A stretch of DNA of 64,000 nucleotides from SHAN690 sp041391765. Lineage in GTDB: Bacteria; Bacteroidota; Bacteroidia; Flavobacteriales_G; Salibacteraceae. The number at the start of each line of letters is the position of its first letter. The stretch's first letter is position 1. Shown here piece after piece: positions 62,767 to 64,000 of this stretch. The notes under the pieces were generated by a model, which saw nothing but the letters and a program-made list of their open reading frames with translations, was not told the origin of the DNA and ran no database searches. The stretch covers positions 40,909 to 104,908 of the forward strand of contig JAWKNJ010000023.1 in assembly GCA_041391765.1 (NCBI GenBank). Direction: 5' to 3'. The translations under genes and the position numbers were made by a program.

Positions 62767-64000
62767 GATCTTTGGCTTTCGTCAAAGTCGAGGTTATCCA
62801 ATTCAAGGTCCTCTTCTTCGTCAAGTATGGTAAAATATGGTTCTTCAAATGACTTTGTAATCATCCTTCGTTCGAACGACATTAAGAATGATGGTAACAA
62901 AATTAGATTAGCGAACATTGCTATGAGCAACGTCAATGAAACCAAAAGCCCTAGCGCTTGGGTTCCGCCAAACTGTGATGAATCAAAAACACTAAATCCG
63001 AAAAATAGAATGATTGAAGTATAAACCATGCTAACTCCCGTTTCTTTCAAAGCACTCCTAACAGCCTCACCAATATCATTTCGGTGATGCTTGAGTTCCT
63101 GCCTGTACTTAGCCAGGTAGTGAATCGTATCGTCTACGGATATACCAAAAGCGATGCTGAATACAAGTAGGGTGGATGGTTTTATTGCGATCCCGAAATA
63201 ACCCATTACAGCAGCCGTAAACAATAGTGGGATCAAATTGGTAATCACTGAAACCACGATCATTCTGAACGAGCTAAACACTGCAGCCATCAACAACGCA
63301 ACAATGATAATAGCGATGCCTAAACTCACGAAAAGGTTTCTCACCAAGTAGTTCGTTCCTTCAAGAAAAGTGACGCTAGGGCCCGTAATTCTGACCTTTA
63401 CGTACTCTTCATCTATGGATTCTTTCAAAAGACTTAATAGCTCGCCATCCGACCCAATTTTCAGTGCGCTTATATCAAAGCCCGATGAATCGTTCGCGGA
63501 CATGGATCGTTCAAAAGCCCGTTTTGCACCCGTGTTTCGACTCAATACATAATGTGCTAATGAGTCTTGAAAGGCACCATCCTTCGAAGCCTGTATCAAT
63601 GATAGAAGTGAATCTTGTTTCTGGCGCTTAGGGTTAAAGATCTGATCGATTCGCGGCTCAACAACGCTTAATAGACTGTCCATCTCAATGGTTCCTATGT
63701 CCGCGACCTGCAGACTAATGCGCGCGTATTGCTGGGTACTGTCCAAATAACTATTTAGCAAGCCTTGATTCTTCTCCGCATTCTCAATATAGTCTTTGAA
63801 AAACGCCTTCTCTCGACTCGATATCAAATCGTACCGTGATGGATTTCCGTTGTAAAACGCCTGACGGATGAACTTTAAGGCATCTACTATCGAAATAGCT
63901 TTTGAGAAGGACGGATCGTCCACAAAAATCTCCTCACAATCATCAATGGCCGTGAGCATCGATGACTTAAGGATTTGCCTTGGCTTATTTGCATTGATCT
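62763..64000 (-). CDS. RND/MMPL-type transporter, C-terminal part (5' end outside window)
   Basis: The frame stays open to the right edge of the window (residues INANKPRQILKSS precede the first internal ATG), so only the C-terminal 412 or so residues are seen. A periplasmic region is followed by about six membrane segments, with the SSD-like pair LLVFSIAFGISVDDTIHYLAKYRQEL (D-D in the conserved place) and the loop KHHRNDIGEAVRSALKETG. An acidic tail ends the protein (EEEDLELDNLDFDESQ). MMPL/RND exporters move lipids or drugs; the nearby prenyl synthase and rmlA suggest lipid or hopanoid-type cargo, which is speculation. Confidence 0.85.
   Translation of the reverse strand, partial: INANKPRQILKSSMLTAIDDCEEIFVDDPSFSKAISIVDALKFIRQAFYNGNPSRYDLISSREKAFFKDYIENAEKNQGLLNSYLDSTQQYARISLQVADIGTIEMDSLLSVVEPRIDQIFNPKRQKQDSLLSLIQASKDGAFQDSLAHYVLSRNTGAKRAFERSMSANDSSGFDISALKIGSDGELLSLLKESIDEEYVKVRITGPSVTFLEGTNYLVRNLFVSLGIAIIIVALLMAAVFSSFRMIVVSVITNLIPLLFTAAVMGYFGIAIKPSTLLVFSIAFGISVDDTIHYLAKYRQELKHHRNDIGEAVRSALKETGVSMVYTSIILFFGFSVFDSSQFGGTQALGLLVSLTLLIAMFANLILLPSFLMSFERRMITKSFEEPYFTILDEEEDLELDNLDFDESQRS

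Overview
The window looks like chromosomal DNA of a marine or freshwater member of the Bacteroidota, most likely order Flavobacteriales (Cryomorphaceae/Schleiferiaceae-like). The support is: type IX secretion (T9SS) C-terminal sorting domains and SprB-like repeats; CHU_C-type domains; the long IspG form; the syntenic block CBS protein - Omp85 protein - nadK - DUF6089 proteins - uppS - bamA - two ompH - murI; TAnnTTTG-type promoter elements; and few visible Shine-Dalgarno sites. It is mostly core genome. I see no phage, insertion sequence, CRISPR array or rRNA. One tRNA gene (Phe) is present.

Layout. 1-1877: a translationally coupled carotenoid operon (end of crtI, crtB, a small exported protein, crtZ). 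1937-5686: an exported protein, the MEP-pathway gene ispG and an NAD(P)-binding oxidoreductase. 5753-7794: a lipoprotein, a GIY-YIG nuclease gene bracketed by two palindromic repeats, and a small membrane protein. 7827-12940: recG, a DUF4386 membrane protein and a vWA/plug-domain protein. 13190-18310: envelope proteins, including two paralogous small lipoproteins built on a CHU_C-like domain, plus an HTH regulator and a bile-acid-symporter-family transporter. 18314-22566: a DinB-like protein, a probably frameshifted small gene, hemL, a methyltransferase and a divergent UbiA-like protein. 22674-30977: gcvP and two large T9SS cargo proteins. 31017-34776: gpmI, a sensor kinase, an exported protein and tRNA-Phe. 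34871-42591: coaX, an outer-membrane protein, a TPR protein, an LptC-like protein, a small membrane protein, a CNNM/CorC protein and a PpiD-like foldase. 42588-44059: an alpha/beta hydrolase and pdxJ. 44195-54455: the CBS-to-murI envelope block. 54459-60028: a gamma carbonic anhydrase-like protein, nfu, and the sucA/odhB 2-oxoglutarate dehydrogenase genes. 60032-64000: a TIGR01777 protein, a polyprenyl synthase, rmlA and a truncated RND/MMPL protein.

How the genes fit together. IspG, the polyprenyl diphosphate synthase, CrtI/B/Z and UppS trace isoprenoid flow from the MEP pathway to a hydroxylated carotenoid and to the undecaprenyl carrier. BamA, OmpH/Skp-like chaperones, the LptC-like protein, a PpiD-like foldase and MurI serve envelope assembly. 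SucA/OdhB, GcvP, GpmI, NadK, CoaX, PdxJ and HemL cover central and cofactor metabolism.

The least ordinary parts are the palindrome-flanked GIY-YIG gene, the paired stand-alone CHU_C-like lipoproteins, the UbiA-like protein lacking the first aspartate motif, the terminator-like hairpin abutting the murI start codon, and the split gene at 18760-19142. No clearly new multi-gene system is evident.
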